From Bacillota bacterium (GTDB taxonomy: Bacteria; Bacillota; UBA4882; UBA8346), in NCBI GenBank assembly GCA_023417475.1, contig JAEZFP010000033.1, positions 1 to 64,000 on the forward strand: 64,000 nt of DNA, given 5' to 3'. The notes under the pieces were generated by a model. It made no database searches and was not told the origin of the DNA. It saw nothing but the letters and a program-made list of their open reading frames with translations. The position numbers and the translations under genes are program-made. Shown piece after piece: positions 36,601-45,122 of the stretch (its first letter is position 1; the number at the start of each line of letters is the position of its first letter).

Positions 36601-38367
36601 AATGTGACCGGAACGCTGGAGCGACCGCTCGTGCGCATGATCGGCGAGTTACCCGGCGGATCGGTTAACGGGATTCCGGTTCAAGGGAATTTTGATGTTT
36701 CATATACTCAAAATAAATTAAACATTGAAAAAGTCGAATTACGCCACGCCAGTGGCACGTTACTTGCCAGTGGAGTTTGGGAACGGGACCGGACGTTAAA
36801 ACTCAAGACTTTTTTAAACAATTTTCCATTGCAAATTATCAACCTTTTTGTCAAATCCGATTATAAGTGCGATGGCATTGCCAATTCTGAAGTTAACCTT
36901 GAATGGACCGGAAACCGGATTGCGGGGGACTATCAAATCGCCATTCCCAGTGCCGTAGTTAATCAAAAGCTCTTAGGCGATCTACGGTTGCGGGGGATAT
37001 TTTCCGACCAAGGGTTTGAAATTACGGAAGGCCGTTTGGTAAATCAAGGAGGATCACTTGATCTCAAAGGGTATGCGCCTTGGCCGGCGGAACTGTCGAA
37101 TCAGTTAAAATTACCGGTGGCAACCGGCGAAACTCAAAAAAGGTTAAATATTGGGGTCGGGTTGAAAATGTTTCCAGCGGAAGTGATTAATATCGCCGCT
37201 CGTAATTTTACGATTACCAAAGGAACACTTTCGGGTGAACTTCGCCTGACCGGCGCTATCCTCAAACCGGTTGTTTTTGGGAATTTGAGCGGCAATTCCC
37301 TCGGCTTTTCCAGTCCGTCTTTACCGGTTGCGGCGCAAGGATTGGAAGGCGTTTTGACATTTAAAGGAGATACCGCGGAAATTAATTCTTTGCAAGGAAC
37401 CTATGGAACCGGGCGTTTTTCATTGGCCGGATCAATAAATATCGCGAACGGAATTTTCAATCCCGATCTCAATATTACTTTTAACGGTAGCCGGATTTAT
37501 TATAAGAGTTTATATTTTGATGGATATAGCACGCTCAATGTGGGGTTAACCGGATCGATAACCAAGCCGGTTATAACCGGTCAAATCAATGTGAACAATT
37601 GCCGAATGGGCATTTTGGGAATTCAAGGAAAGAAGAAAAGTAGTGATTGGAATCCGACCCTTGATTTATCAATCAAAACCGGCAAGAATGTTCGTTATCG
37701 CCAGTATGGATTGGCCGATGTGGCTGTTGAGGGTGAAATTCACCTCAAAGGGCCGCTGAAAGCCCCGGTGATAAACGGCGCCGCGAAGTCCAAAACCGGA
37801 GTTCTAACCGTTTACGGCCAAACATTTAAAGTAAATAGCGGCGAAGCCTCCTTCGAAAATGCCGAAGGGTTCGTTCCGATGATTGATGTTGAATCAAACT
37901 TAAAAACATCAAGTGTGGAAGTATTTTTATCAATTAAGGGGCAAATCGGCGGCAATCTCTTTTTTAATCTTAATTCGCAACCGTTCCTTTCCCAATCGGA
38001 ATTGTTTGCCCTGCTCAACTGGTCCGAACTGAATGGCGAACGTCAATTTACTTTCAATGGAGCTGTCTCCGGAAATATTTCCGCTGTAACCGACACGTTG
38101 TTTGGAGATGTTTTTTATGAGATTCGCAGGGCGTTAAAGGTTGATTATTTTTATTTGGAACAGGATTACCGGGAGAAGAAGTTCCGGATAAATGTCGGCG
38201 ACTATATTACGGATCAACTCTTTCTATCATATAGCCGGTTCGTCACGGATGAACCGGAAGAGACTTGGGGATTGGATTACAATTTAACCCCCAATTTACT
38301 GGCCGGGGGGACCTATTCGGTTGATGAAGGAACCTCAATTCGGTTGATTTATCGGTTTCATTTTTAA
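33688..38367 (+). CDS. tamB: TamB-like translocation/assembly protein
   Basis: The product is about 1559 residues. ATG 33688 is chosen, with AGGGTGG nine bases upstream. One N-terminal membrane helix (FGLLILLAVTGVFVS) anchors it in the inner membrane. A very long beta-helical stretch of repeating hydrophobic strands then spans the periplasm, and the DUF490/TamB C-terminal domain ends the protein (NGAAKSKTGVLTVYGQTF, SQSELFALLNW, LYRFHF-like terminus). AsmA-like proteins of this kind are thought to carry phospholipid between membranes and to help barrel assembly. BamA lies three genes downstream in the same direction. No separate tamA is seen. Confidence 0.88.
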   Translation: MRLLTNKKTIFGLLILLAVTGVFVSTVSFNLTQDRLITGKVKSQLQKALKPLGLEVNVGNIRWLGWGGFRGTALELKDIKTGQIQLSAKEIQIYLNPFQIAGKLNHPEVAIRKVVILRPVVQVTRFADGTLSIQKYLPKRKRKTELSGLFEIRDGVVNYRDFQYGNHHLEAIRGTIDFRSEPLIKYQVSGKADALQEMRWKAKGDLRLTRNSGRLAVMVQNASVSSIKPFLPQQYRNWVKTGSSDFVLNFIIRNQKVSLLDGRLTLVDSRLDLPKIGSGLWVNRLQARINPERFQLDEAKLRFKGAPLEAKGQFNTADLAIQLAVQAKRVKFEDFNQLFSNSQVRVRGLTDLQIKVAGTLKRPLFNGTALVRDSQVEFGQNQRIDQISGRLRIVNNHLKVDQLTGRWGEALVGVSGAIGDVFRPRLALDVFGKDINLQSPAFNFRNLQRPDLQLGKVDFSGTVSGVPNQLVVTGALETDRIQFQNFSAKQTSVKLRWNAGTPKLLIEELRSEPWDSVLVARGEVLLNPNSAVWEITGDVTDLDLSRVSATEKTEKYHLQGTASANLLLRGSWRSGQPFDPGVILGIFQAESLRWQGFAIDQTNGIFSWNHGAFSLDSIQGNIDNGKFYGHLIYEESQLRADFNVADVQLRKLMPDEKKYPVDGNFNGILTFNGPVANPIGLISGQFTDLSWGSKVIGEVKGDLRYANKGLETTDLQIVTDSGDYKLQGRLAWEDSPQLQLVLESDNIKLLRFWKMLPANSDLGIAGMGKARIRVAGPVSDPKFQGTIELANPSYKNFQMERGVIDFTGDLQKLELKQFVLSKGDSRVEVTGKISAAAWDLHATSNAFDLELLGLEYNGKTLKGNVKFAGNLVGDIQHPMFNGNVSGTGLNFGAFDYQNFAADIIWNLQGLEIKSAQLDNKDSALTLYGRIENTKPIQLNLGIQVISCDLQELMQLGNFTSIAAVGKLSGMVNVTGTLERPLVRMIGELPGGSVNGIPVQGNFDVSYTQNKLNIEKVELRHASGTLLASGVWERDRTLKLKTFLNNFPLQIINLFVKSDYKCDGIANSEVNLEWTGNRIAGDYQIAIPSAVVNQKLLGDLRLRGIFSDQGFEITEGRLVNQGGSLDLKGYAPWPAELSNQLKLPVATGETQKRLNIGVGLKMFPAEVINIAARNFTITKGTLSGELRLTGAILKPVVFGNLSGNSLGFSSPSLPVAAQGLEGVLTFKGDTAEINSLQGTYGTGRFSLAGSINIANGIFNPDLNITFNGSRIYYKSLYFDGYSTLNVGLTGSITKPVITGQINVNNCRMGILGIQGKKKSSDWNPTLDLSIKTGKNVRYRQYGLADVAVEGEIHLKGPLKAPVINGAAKSKTGVLTVYGQTFKVNSGEASFENAEGFVPMIDVESNLKTSSVEVFLSIKGQIGGNLFFNLNSQPFLSQSELFALLNWSELNGERQFTFNGAVSGNISAVTDTLFGDVFYEIRRALKVDYFYLEQDYREKKFRINVGDYITDQLFLSYSRFVTDEPEETWGLDYNLTPNLLAGGTYSVDEGTSIRLIYRFHF

Positions 38368-38512
38368 TGGCGTTATTTGTCGTTGATCGATAAAAACCAA
38401 AGTATCTTTTACTTGAAGGATAACTCCGAGGATAACGAGAATTGTAAGAATTAAACTGAGGTAAAAACCCCACCGAAGCAGTTAACCTATTACGCTCCCA
38501 GGAAGGTGTCTT

Positions 38513-39157
38513 TTGATTCAGCATTATCTGGCGGAACTTTCAAAAATACAATTATTGTCTCTGACAGAGGAAGCTCAACTGTGGGAGGGTTATAAGTCGG
38601 AAAAATCCCGGGATGCCAGGCAACGGATTATCGTGTCGTACCAACCGCTAGTTTATAAAATCGCCTCTCGGATAACCGCCCAAGAAGATGTTTTTTTCGA
38701 CTTGATTCAAGAAGGAACAGTTGGACTGATTGAGGCGACGGAGAGTTTTGACCCGAACCAAGGCGTACGATTCAGTACTTTTGCGCAACACCGCATTCGG
38801 GGTCGAATGATTGATTATTTGAAACGGCAACGTTCGACCCGGGAATCCTTGGAGATAGCGATTACTGAGGAAGAATTCGAAGGAATTCTTTCGCGAATTG
38901 CCGATAAACATGTCAATGTTGAAGAAGAAGTGGCAATTAAGATGATTGGACAACAAGTCAATTCGGCGATTTCGCGCTTAAACCCGAAAGAGCAGAAAGT
39001 TATTTATGATTTGTATCTATTTGATAAAGAACCGATGGTTTCCGCTCAGGAAATGGAGATTAGCTTGTCGTATTTTTATAAGATTCAAAAAAAAGCTTTA
39101 CAACGATTACGCGGTATGTTGTCGAAGTTAAGAGCGGAAATGAAAATAAGCAGTTAA
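38513..39157 (+). CDS. Sigma-70 family sigma factor
   Basis: The product is 214 residues from TTG 38513, with an AGGAAGG site upstream. Region 2 is clear: FFDLIQEGTVGLIEATESFDP (core binding and -10 recognition) followed by FSTFAQHRIRGRMIDYLKRQR. Region 4 is near residues 160-205 (SRLNPKEQKVIYDLYLF, then SLSYFYKIQKKALQRLR). There is little room for region 3, so it is an alternative sigma factor of compact type. It lies between tamB and bamA, which suggests it controls envelope genes, possibly in response to stress. Promoter targets are not known. Confidence 0.82.
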   Translation: MIQHYLAELSKIQLLSLTEEAQLWEGYKSEKSRDARQRIIVSYQPLVYKIASRITAQEDVFFDLIQEGTVGLIEATESFDPNQGVRFSTFAQHRIRGRMIDYLKRQRSTRESLEIAITEEEFEGILSRIADKHVNVEEEVAIKMIGQQVNSAISRLNPKEQKVIYDLYLFDKEPMVSAQEMEISLSYFYKIQKKALQRLRGMLSKLRAEMKISS

Positions 39158-39349
39158 ACGCCGACCGGATCGCAAATGGTTCATGCTCAGGGGCAACGAT
39201 CGTAAAATTGAGTTGGATATGGGTCCAATTTCAAGAATGAGCTACTTATCGGGAGTTAAACGCAGAATTTCAGGTTTTTTCGCCTGCCAAAATATCAGAA
39301 GAAAAACAGATAATATGGCATAGGGTTGTAATGAAAGGCGGCGTTTTTG

Positions 39350-40042
39350 ATGGACAAGTTGAATTCAGGGGTACTTATTGAACATATCGAAGAGGCAAAA
39401 GATTGGCTTGATAAAGCAAAGAATGAATATAGCCAGTCGAATCCGACTCGTGGGGAAATTATTCTTAATTTAGCGCAAGCAGAAGTAAAACATGCTTGGG
39501 AACTAAGTCGTCGTGAAACCGTTAAGAATAATGTTACTGCGAAAATCGAAAAGAAGCCCCTGGGTAACTTCAAAAAGGGATATTTGGTCCCAATCGCCGC
39601 TTCGATTCTTTTATTTGCAGCGATTCTCTTTAATGTGAAGATGGGAAAGAACAATATTGCCACCCAAAACTTGGCTACCCATCCAACCGTTAAGACAAAT
39701 CCCGTTATTCAAGAACCGACAAGGAACGTAGCAACAAAAGAGATACCCGAGCAAATTGTCGAAAAGCCGGTTGCGCCGGTTGCGGTTGCCGCAAATCCAA
39801 AACCGCAACCGCCCATTGTCAAGGCGCCGGAGCTTTCCGGGTCTGGGACTCAACCCAAAGTTGCGCCCGTCGCGATAGCCAAAGTTGAAACGGTTGCGGA
39901 AAGCCCGGAATTAACTCGGCGCGAACAACCGGCAACTGTTGTTGTAACTACCCGTACCCGGGTGCAACCGGTGACCCAGTTGACCATTGATGAAGACGCT
40001 TTGACTCGGGAAGCTTCTCGTAGTTTGAGAAGTGGAAAATAA
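39350..40042 (+). CDS. Single-pass membrane protein after the sigma gene
   Basis: The product is about 230 residues. ATG 39350 has an AAAGGCGG site upstream, though TTG 39347 is possible. Residues 1-75 are charged and helical (HIEEAKDWLDKAKNEY, LAQAEVKHAWEL) and should be cytoplasmic. One membrane helix (about 78-97) follows, then a Pro/Val/Lys-rich periplasmic region to the end. The topology matches membrane anti-sigma factors, and the preceding gene is a sigma factor. No zinc-binding anti-sigma signature is present, so this is a hypothesis. The Pro-rich part also recalls TonB-like spacers. No family recognised. Confidence 0.55.
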   Translation: MDKLNSGVLIEHIEEAKDWLDKAKNEYSQSNPTRGEIILNLAQAEVKHAWELSRRETVKNNVTAKIEKKPLGNFKKGYLVPIAASILLFAAILFNVKMGKNNIATQNLATHPTVKTNPVIQEPTRNVATKEIPEQIVEKPVAPVAVAANPKPQPPIVKAPELSGSGTQPKVAPVAIAKVETVAESPELTRREQPATVVVTTRTRVQPVTQLTIDEDALTREASRSLRSGK

Positions 40043-40061
40043 CTTTTAGAGGGGGATATTT

Positions 40062-41849
40062 TTGAACTTGTATAGCCGGATCCGTGGGGTTTATATTATA
40101 CTGCTGGTTTGCTGCTTAACTCTAGTAATGGTATGGCCGGCTACTGCTGAAACCAATCCAGTCGTTATGATGGTCGACGTTCAGGGAAACACCCAAGTTC
40201 CTTCTTCGAAGATTCTTGGGGTAATCTCTAAAGTGCGAATCGGAGAACCTTTCGATGCTCGACAAGTTGAAGCAGATATGAAAGCCATATCGGATTTGGG
40301 GTATTTCTCGGACGTAAGCGTTAAGACGGATAAGATGTTTAATGGCTTGAAAGTGGTCTTTGAAGTGGTTGAAAATCCCAATTTTAAAGAGTTGATTATC
40401 ACCGGTTTGACCAAAGTAAAACCGGAAGAGATGCAATCGTTTTTCTCTCAGAAACCGGGGGAAGTTTTTAATACGGTTACTTTCCGCGAAGAGCTAACCA
40501 AAGCGCTTAAGTCTTTCCGCGAAAAAAAAGGTCTGTTTATTGAACCGCGCGCGGAAGGGAAAATTGGATTTTCTCAAGAAGGCGTAGTCCAGATCGAGTT
40601 GGTTGAAAATAAGTATGGCAAGATTATTGTTCGAGGGTTGCAGAAGACAAAGGAATTTGTTTTCTTACGGGAATTGAGCATCAAAGAAGGGGACATCTTT
40701 GATTATAACGCCCTCCGCGAAGATTTTATGAAGATCATGCGGTTGCGACTTTTCGACAACGTTGAACCCCATTTCGAAAAGAGCACTACGGTTCCTGATG
40801 CGTACGACGTCATTTTTGATGTCAAGGAAGCTCAAACGGGAACGTTTTCGTTTGGCGTTTCGTTCGGGCAATCCGATGGTGAAATTGGCGGCGTGCTCGG
40901 TTATTCGGAAGCGAACTTAATGGGCCTTGGGCAAAATTTGGCATTGGACTTGAACTTCACCGAATCCGAACAAAATGCCCAATTCTCTTTCTATGAACCT
41001 TGGTTGGACAAGAAGCATACGTCATTTGGCGTGTCCATGTGGAATTCCGATAATGATTTTACGACGACGATGAATAAGTGGAATCTGGGTACCCCCAAGG
41101 ACACACAATATGATATTCATCTGGTCGAGACCGGGCTTTCGGTTTCGTTCGGACGGCCTTTGTGGAAGGATGTAACGGGTCAAGTCCAATTCGGTTTCAA
41201 ACGTAATACCATCGACGAACTTACCACAACTGTGGATGGGGTTAATAATACTCCAAATACGACGATTGAGTTTTGGGATAACTCGGCTGGGCTGAGTTTG
41301 ACCAAAAATAAACTGTCATATCAGGATCGTAACTTTGTTGATGGCGGGTATTGGCTTTCAGCCGATTACACGAATGCCGGTAAATTTTTGGGCGGGGAAT
41401 TCGATTACCAAAAAGCCACGCTGGAGGGAAAATGGTTCCATGCGTTCAATCCTAATTTTGTCGTAGGGACCCGCTTGCAGGCGGCGGTTATTGACGGTAG
41501 CTATCCCGATTATAATGCTCTATACCTTGGCGGAATGTATAAGCTCCGTGGTTATGCCGATCGGCGATACGATGACGCGTTAACGACCCAACTGATTGGA
41601 TCCAGCTATCTGTTATCCAATACCGAACTTCGTTATCGGATGCCTTCCAACAAGAGTTTAGAATTTGTCCTCTTCTATGATGCGGGTCAAATTAACAACA
41701 TTGGCGGCGGGAGTTCACTGAAGTCGGATTATGGCTTCGGTCTCCGGTATAACATTCCGTTCCTGGGCGTTTTACGTTTGGATCAAGCTTGGAACACCGG
41801 AAAAAATGGCGATAATCGTTTGGTATTTAGCTTAGGTGAAATGTTCTAA
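40062..41849 (+). CDS. bamA: BamA/Omp85 outer-membrane assembly protein
   Basis: The product is 595 residues from TTG 40062, with AGAGGGGG upstream. After a signal peptide come three POTRA domains (about 30-105, 106-180, 181-260), then a 16-strand D15-type barrel. E. coli BamA has five POTRA domains; three is common in diderm Bacillota. Barrel landmarks include LYLGGMYKLRGYADRRY (conserved RGY of loop 6) and a C-terminal Phe. It inserts barrel proteins into the outer membrane. The gene lies 19 bp after the single-pass membrane protein gene and 14 bp before the next. Confidence 0.93.
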   Translation: MNLYSRIRGVYIILLVCCLTLVMVWPATAETNPVVMMVDVQGNTQVPSSKILGVISKVRIGEPFDARQVEADMKAISDLGYFSDVSVKTDKMFNGLKVVFEVVENPNFKELIITGLTKVKPEEMQSFFSQKPGEVFNTVTFREELTKALKSFREKKGLFIEPRAEGKIGFSQEGVVQIELVENKYGKIIVRGLQKTKEFVFLRELSIKEGDIFDYNALREDFMKIMRLRLFDNVEPHFEKSTTVPDAYDVIFDVKEAQTGTFSFGVSFGQSDGEIGGVLGYSEANLMGLGQNLALDLNFTESEQNAQFSFYEPWLDKKHTSFGVSMWNSDNDFTTTMNKWNLGTPKDTQYDIHLVETGLSVSFGRPLWKDVTGQVQFGFKRNTIDELTTTVDGVNNTPNTTIEFWDNSAGLSLTKNKLSYQDRNFVDGGYWLSADYTNAGKFLGGEFDYQKATLEGKWFHAFNPNFVVGTRLQAAVIDGSYPDYNALYLGGMYKLRGYADRRYDDALTTQLIGSSYLLSNTELRYRMPSNKSLEFVLFYDAGQINNIGGGSSLKSDYGFGLRYNIPFLGVLRLDQAWNTGKNGDNRLVFSLGEMF

Positions 41850-41863
41850 TCCCTTGAGGTGAT

Positions 41864-43153
41864 ATGTTGAAAATCATTCCTAAGCTGCTGATATTGTTGT
41901 TGATAGGCATCATTTGCATTAGCGGAGGAGCCGCATCAGCTGTTTCTAACAATAGTGAAAAAAGTGTTCAATCCGTGGAAGTTCAATTAATCGTTTCCGG
42001 AAATGTTTATGAAGGGCTTCAGGATCGGATCGAGTACAGCGTTGGTCGGGTGGGAGAGAAAATTTTACTCTCCCAACCCCTTTCTTTATTGCGACAAAAT
42101 AAGGAAACTGTCAAAACGGCGATATCAAAAGTATTTTCAAAGGTCTTAACCGGATTTAATATCGATGCGGTCGAATTGTCCATTGATGAGCATACCCGAG
42201 TGGTGATTCAGTTAACCCCGGCTCCGCCCTTAATTGCCAAAGTGAAATTGGCCGTGGAAGTGCGCGGCATTGCTCCTGAATTTAATGAAATTATCGCTGA
42301 ACTGAACGGTCGAATTGAAGCGGAACTCAATCAGATACTCGTCGGACTGCCGGTCGCTGCGGGGGAGTGGTCTGCGGAAACAATCAAACTGGTCGTCAAT
42401 TATTTGGTCGAACGAGAATACCCTGGCTATTCATACCGTTTTGAGGTTGTCACCGGAACTGAGACGAATTTCCGGGTGGTTTTAAACCCGGTCGAACCGT
42501 TAATTCACGAGGTCGATGTTCATTATGTCTCCAAAGATATTCCGACCTGGTTTGTGAATTTTCAAAATCAGACTTATCGTGAAACATGCGGCTTAGTGGC
42601 GGGATTGCCGATTGAGTTTGTAACCCATTATCAGACTCGGATTGAAAAGTTACTAATGAACTCGTTTGTTCATCCGGATAAAGTTCAGCAATGGGGAATG
42701 TCGGAGCGACTAACCCTTATACCCGGAGTTGCAACTGTTGCTAAACTTGAATTTATTTCGAAGGTAATCCAAACAAAGCTGGAAGCCAGATATTTTATCG
42801 GTTCCGATCAATCGTTTGGCAATTTATATACCTATGTGGGTTATCGAAACAACGATTTTGAACTGTTCGTCCGTAAGTTTTGGATTGACCACCCTGAAGA
42901 GGGTTATAAATATGGAGTTAAATTTCCAATGTCCACTAATTTGTCGGGCGCGATCGAATTTAATCCGGTAGCGGATTATAAGGATTTATGGTTTGAATTT
43001 CGATTTGACCGTGGTGATTATCTGCAGTTGAGCTTTGGGTTGGAGCATAGCCCCAATGAAGCTTTGGTTGGAATCAAACTGACTGACAGCACTAATTTGG
43101 AATTTTTAAAATATGATCATCTTTTTGGAGTTCAGGTTATGTTTCATTTTTAG
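41864..43153 (+). CDS. Exported POTRA-like/outer-membrane protein of unknown function
   Basis: The product is 429 residues, with GAGGTG upstream of TTG 41864. Residues 1-27 form a signal peptide (LLILLLIGIICISGG, ASA before VSNN). The middle has two alpha/beta stretches resembling POTRA modules (for example QSVEVQLIVSG with following helices, and IAKVKLAVEVRG). The last 130 residues alternate aromatic and charged residues as in a small barrel, ending VQVMFHF with a C-terminal Phe. It directly follows bamA and precedes the skp genes, so it is probably a BAM-associated OM component. I do not recognise a named family. Confidence 0.65.
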   Translation: MLKIIPKLLILLLIGIICISGGAASAVSNNSEKSVQSVEVQLIVSGNVYEGLQDRIEYSVGRVGEKILLSQPLSLLRQNKETVKTAISKVFSKVLTGFNIDAVELSIDEHTRVVIQLTPAPPLIAKVKLAVEVRGIAPEFNEIIAELNGRIEAELNQILVGLPVAAGEWSAETIKLVVNYLVEREYPGYSYRFEVVTGTETNFRVVLNPVEPLIHEVDVHYVSKDIPTWFVNFQNQTYRETCGLVAGLPIEFVTHYQTRIEKLLMNSFVHPDKVQQWGMSERLTLIPGVATVAKLEFISKVIQTKLEARYFIGSDQSFGNLYTYVGYRNNDFELFVRKFWIDHPEEGYKYGVKFPMSTNLSGAIEFNPVADYKDLWFEFRFDRGDYLQLSFGLEHSPNEALVGIKLTDSTNLEFLKYDHLFGVQVMFHF

Positions 43154-43188
43154 TATAATATTTTAACTAAAGGAAGAGGAGAACCAAT

Positions 43189-43764
43189 ATGAAAAAAGAG
43201 AAAATGATCCAGGTTTTGACTTTGGGAGTTTTAGTTTTAACAGTAGTTATACTGGTTAGTGGTCTGACTGGGGCAGCTGCGCCTGCCAACGGTCCGATCG
43301 GACTCGTCGATACCGAGAAATTACGTGACCAACTGCCTGATTTCCAACGGTTGGAAGCGATGGTTAAAGATAAACAAAGCGAGTTCGAAAAGTATCAAGG
43401 TTATATTTACGAGTCTCATAAAAATACGGTAAAACAACTCCAAGATAAAGCGACTCAAGAGAAAAACGGAAAATCAACCACCGAACAAGCAGCTATTGAT
43501 AAAAAACTTCAAGAAGAAGTGCAGAAGAAAACTGATGAATCCAAACAGCAGTTGGAACAGAAGTATTCGGAAATCCAGAAATATCTGAATGACCAAAAGA
43601 AAACCGTTGTTGACAAGCAAAATAAGTTAATCAGCGATACCGCCGGCGATCAAAAAGTAGCGGTAGTCCTTGAAAAAGGCGCGGTTTTATTCGGTGGCAC
43701 CGACATCACCCAAGCGGTGTTGGACAAAGCGGCTAAAGAGGCTTCCAAAGAAACAAAAAAATAA
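43189..43764 (+). CDS. OmpH/Skp-like periplasmic chaperone 1
   Basis: The product is 191 residues from ATG 43189, with GGAAGAGGAG upstream. A signal sequence or N-terminal anchor is followed by GPIGLVDTEKL, the typical Skp opening strand. A long Lys/Glu/Gln-rich coiled coil makes up the tentacles, and a closing strand (KVAVVLEKGAVLFGGTDIT) gives the trimerisation body. It would hold unfolded outer-membrane proteins on their way to BamA. A second Skp-like gene lies at 44656. Confidence 0.82.
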   Translation: MKKEKMIQVLTLGVLVLTVVILVSGLTGAAAPANGPIGLVDTEKLRDQLPDFQRLEAMVKDKQSEFEKYQGYIYESHKNTVKQLQDKATQEKNGKSTTEQAAIDKKLQEEVQKKTDESKQQLEQKYSEIQKYLNDQKKTVVDKQNKLISDTAGDQKVAVVLEKGAVLFGGTDITQAVLDKAAKEASKETKK

Positions 43765-43776
43765 GAAGTTGACATT

Positions 43777-44634
43777 ATGCACTTTCAACCAAAAAAAATC
43801 TTCGTGGTTATTTTGATATTGATCATTGGGATAACAATCGCGTTAAGAATCCACAATAGATCTTATCAAGCACGGAGCAGTACAACCGTAAATCAAGAGC
43901 GAGTGAAACCGTTACCCGATTGGAGCCGTTATCGGGAAGCCGGAGTTGCCTTCAGACGACTGATCGCTAACAGGGGCGATTATGGGCCAAAAAGCGCCGG
44001 GAATGAAAGCCTCCAAGATAAACCGGCAGTCGCTGAAGGCATTCAAATTCAAATTGAACAAATCGAGAAAATTTTTGATTCGGAAAATTTGTTTAAACAG
44101 CAGGTTATCCAAGACCAGATCGATAATTTCGAACAGAAACTCCGGAAAGACGGCACCGTCAGGACAAATGAACAGTCGCAAACTCTTCGGGATCGTTTCG
44201 ATCATGATATCAAACAAAAAGAAAGTAGTATTAATCAAAAACTGCGGGAGTTTCGGCGCAATTTAGAAACCAGTCAACAAACGAATCTGGCTACCCTTCA
44301 ACTACGATTGACATTAATTGATATGGTTAATCTTGACGAGGGTAAAAAGCGTCAAAAAGAAGAATTGATTTCGGAGATCGCCCGGGTAAAACAGCTTATC
44401 GAACATGAGTATTCGGTTGAAAAACTAAAGTTAACCTCCGAATTACAAAATTATCAAGAACAAAAAAAATCCGAATTGGATCGTTCCTTAAAAAGGATCT
44501 CAACCGAACAGGAAAACTATATTCAAGAACAGTTAAATTCCTTAAAAGAAAAAACTGAACTTGAATATCGATCATGGTATCAACAACGGGAAAGCGACCT
44601 GCAACGAGCGGTTCGCCTGCGTTCAGAAGAATAA
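43777..44634 (+). CDS. Membrane-anchored coiled-coil protein
   Basis: The product is 285 residues from ATG 43777, 13 bp after the first skp gene. One N-terminal membrane helix (FVVILILIIGITIAL) anchors it with the bulk outside. From about residue 85 onward the chain is an almost unbroken charged coiled coil rich in Gln, Glu, Arg and Lys. Its place between two Skp-like genes suggests a related chaperone or spacer, but the closing strand of the Skp body is not evident. No family assigned. Confidence 0.6.
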   Translation: MHFQPKKIFVVILILIIGITIALRIHNRSYQARSSTTVNQERVKPLPDWSRYREAGVAFRRLIANRGDYGPKSAGNESLQDKPAVAEGIQIQIEQIEKIFDSENLFKQQVIQDQIDNFEQKLRKDGTVRTNEQSQTLRDRFDHDIKQKESSINQKLREFRRNLETSQQTNLATLQLRLTLIDMVNLDEGKKRQKEELISEIARVKQLIEHEYSVEKLKLTSELQNYQEQKKSELDRSLKRISTEQENYIQEQLNSLKEKTELEYRSWYQQRESDLQRAVRLRSEE

Positions 44635-44655
44635 AAAGGGGAAAGGGGTCACATT

Positions 44656-45072
44656 ATGAGTGACGCGAAAGGGTTTCTTTTACCAGCTTCGATCCTCGTT
44701 GGAGCATTAATTATTGTTGGTGGTTTAATTTGGGCTGTCAATGCCTTTTCGTTCAAAGTAGCGGTAATCGATTTGAACAAAATTTCGAAAGATAGCGCGG
44801 TTAGCAAATCCATCGAAAAAGAAGTTGCGGCAAAAGGTCAAGAGTTAAAGAAAAAGTTTGAACAAGCCAAAACTGACGCTGAAAAAGCGCAAATTCAACA
44901 AGAATTTGAAAAATATAAAAGCGACAAAGAAGCGGAGTTCGTCACGAAGGTGAAACAAGTGGTCGCCACTGTTTCCAAACGGCGTGGGATTAAAGCGGTC
45001 AGCAGTCCGCAGGTTTTCATCTATAGCGATGTCGACCTGTCTTCGGATGTGATAAAAGAGCTGAATAAATAA
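44656..45072 (+). CDS. OmpH/Skp-like chaperone 2
   Basis: The product is 138 residues from ATG 44656, with AAAGGGG upstream. An N-terminal hydrophobic segment (ASILVGALIIVGGLIWAV) is followed at once by FKVAVIDLNKIS, the Skp body strand, then a short coiled coil and the closing strand KAVSSPQVFIYSDVDLSSDVI. The lack of a clear cleavage site suggests it stays anchored, unlike classical Skp. It lies 50 bp upstream of lpxD, the usual skp-lpxD order. Confidence 0.8.
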   Translation: MSDAKGFLLPASILVGALIIVGGLIWAVNAFSFKVAVIDLNKISKDSAVSKSIEKEVAAKGQELKKKFEQAKTDAEKAQIQQEFEKYKSDKEAEFVTKVKQVVATVSKRRGIKAVSSPQVFIYSDVDLSSDVIKELNK

Positions 45073-45122
45073 GATTTTATTGGTCATTTGGGTATCAACC
45101 ATGAAATGGGGTCGCGATTCCG

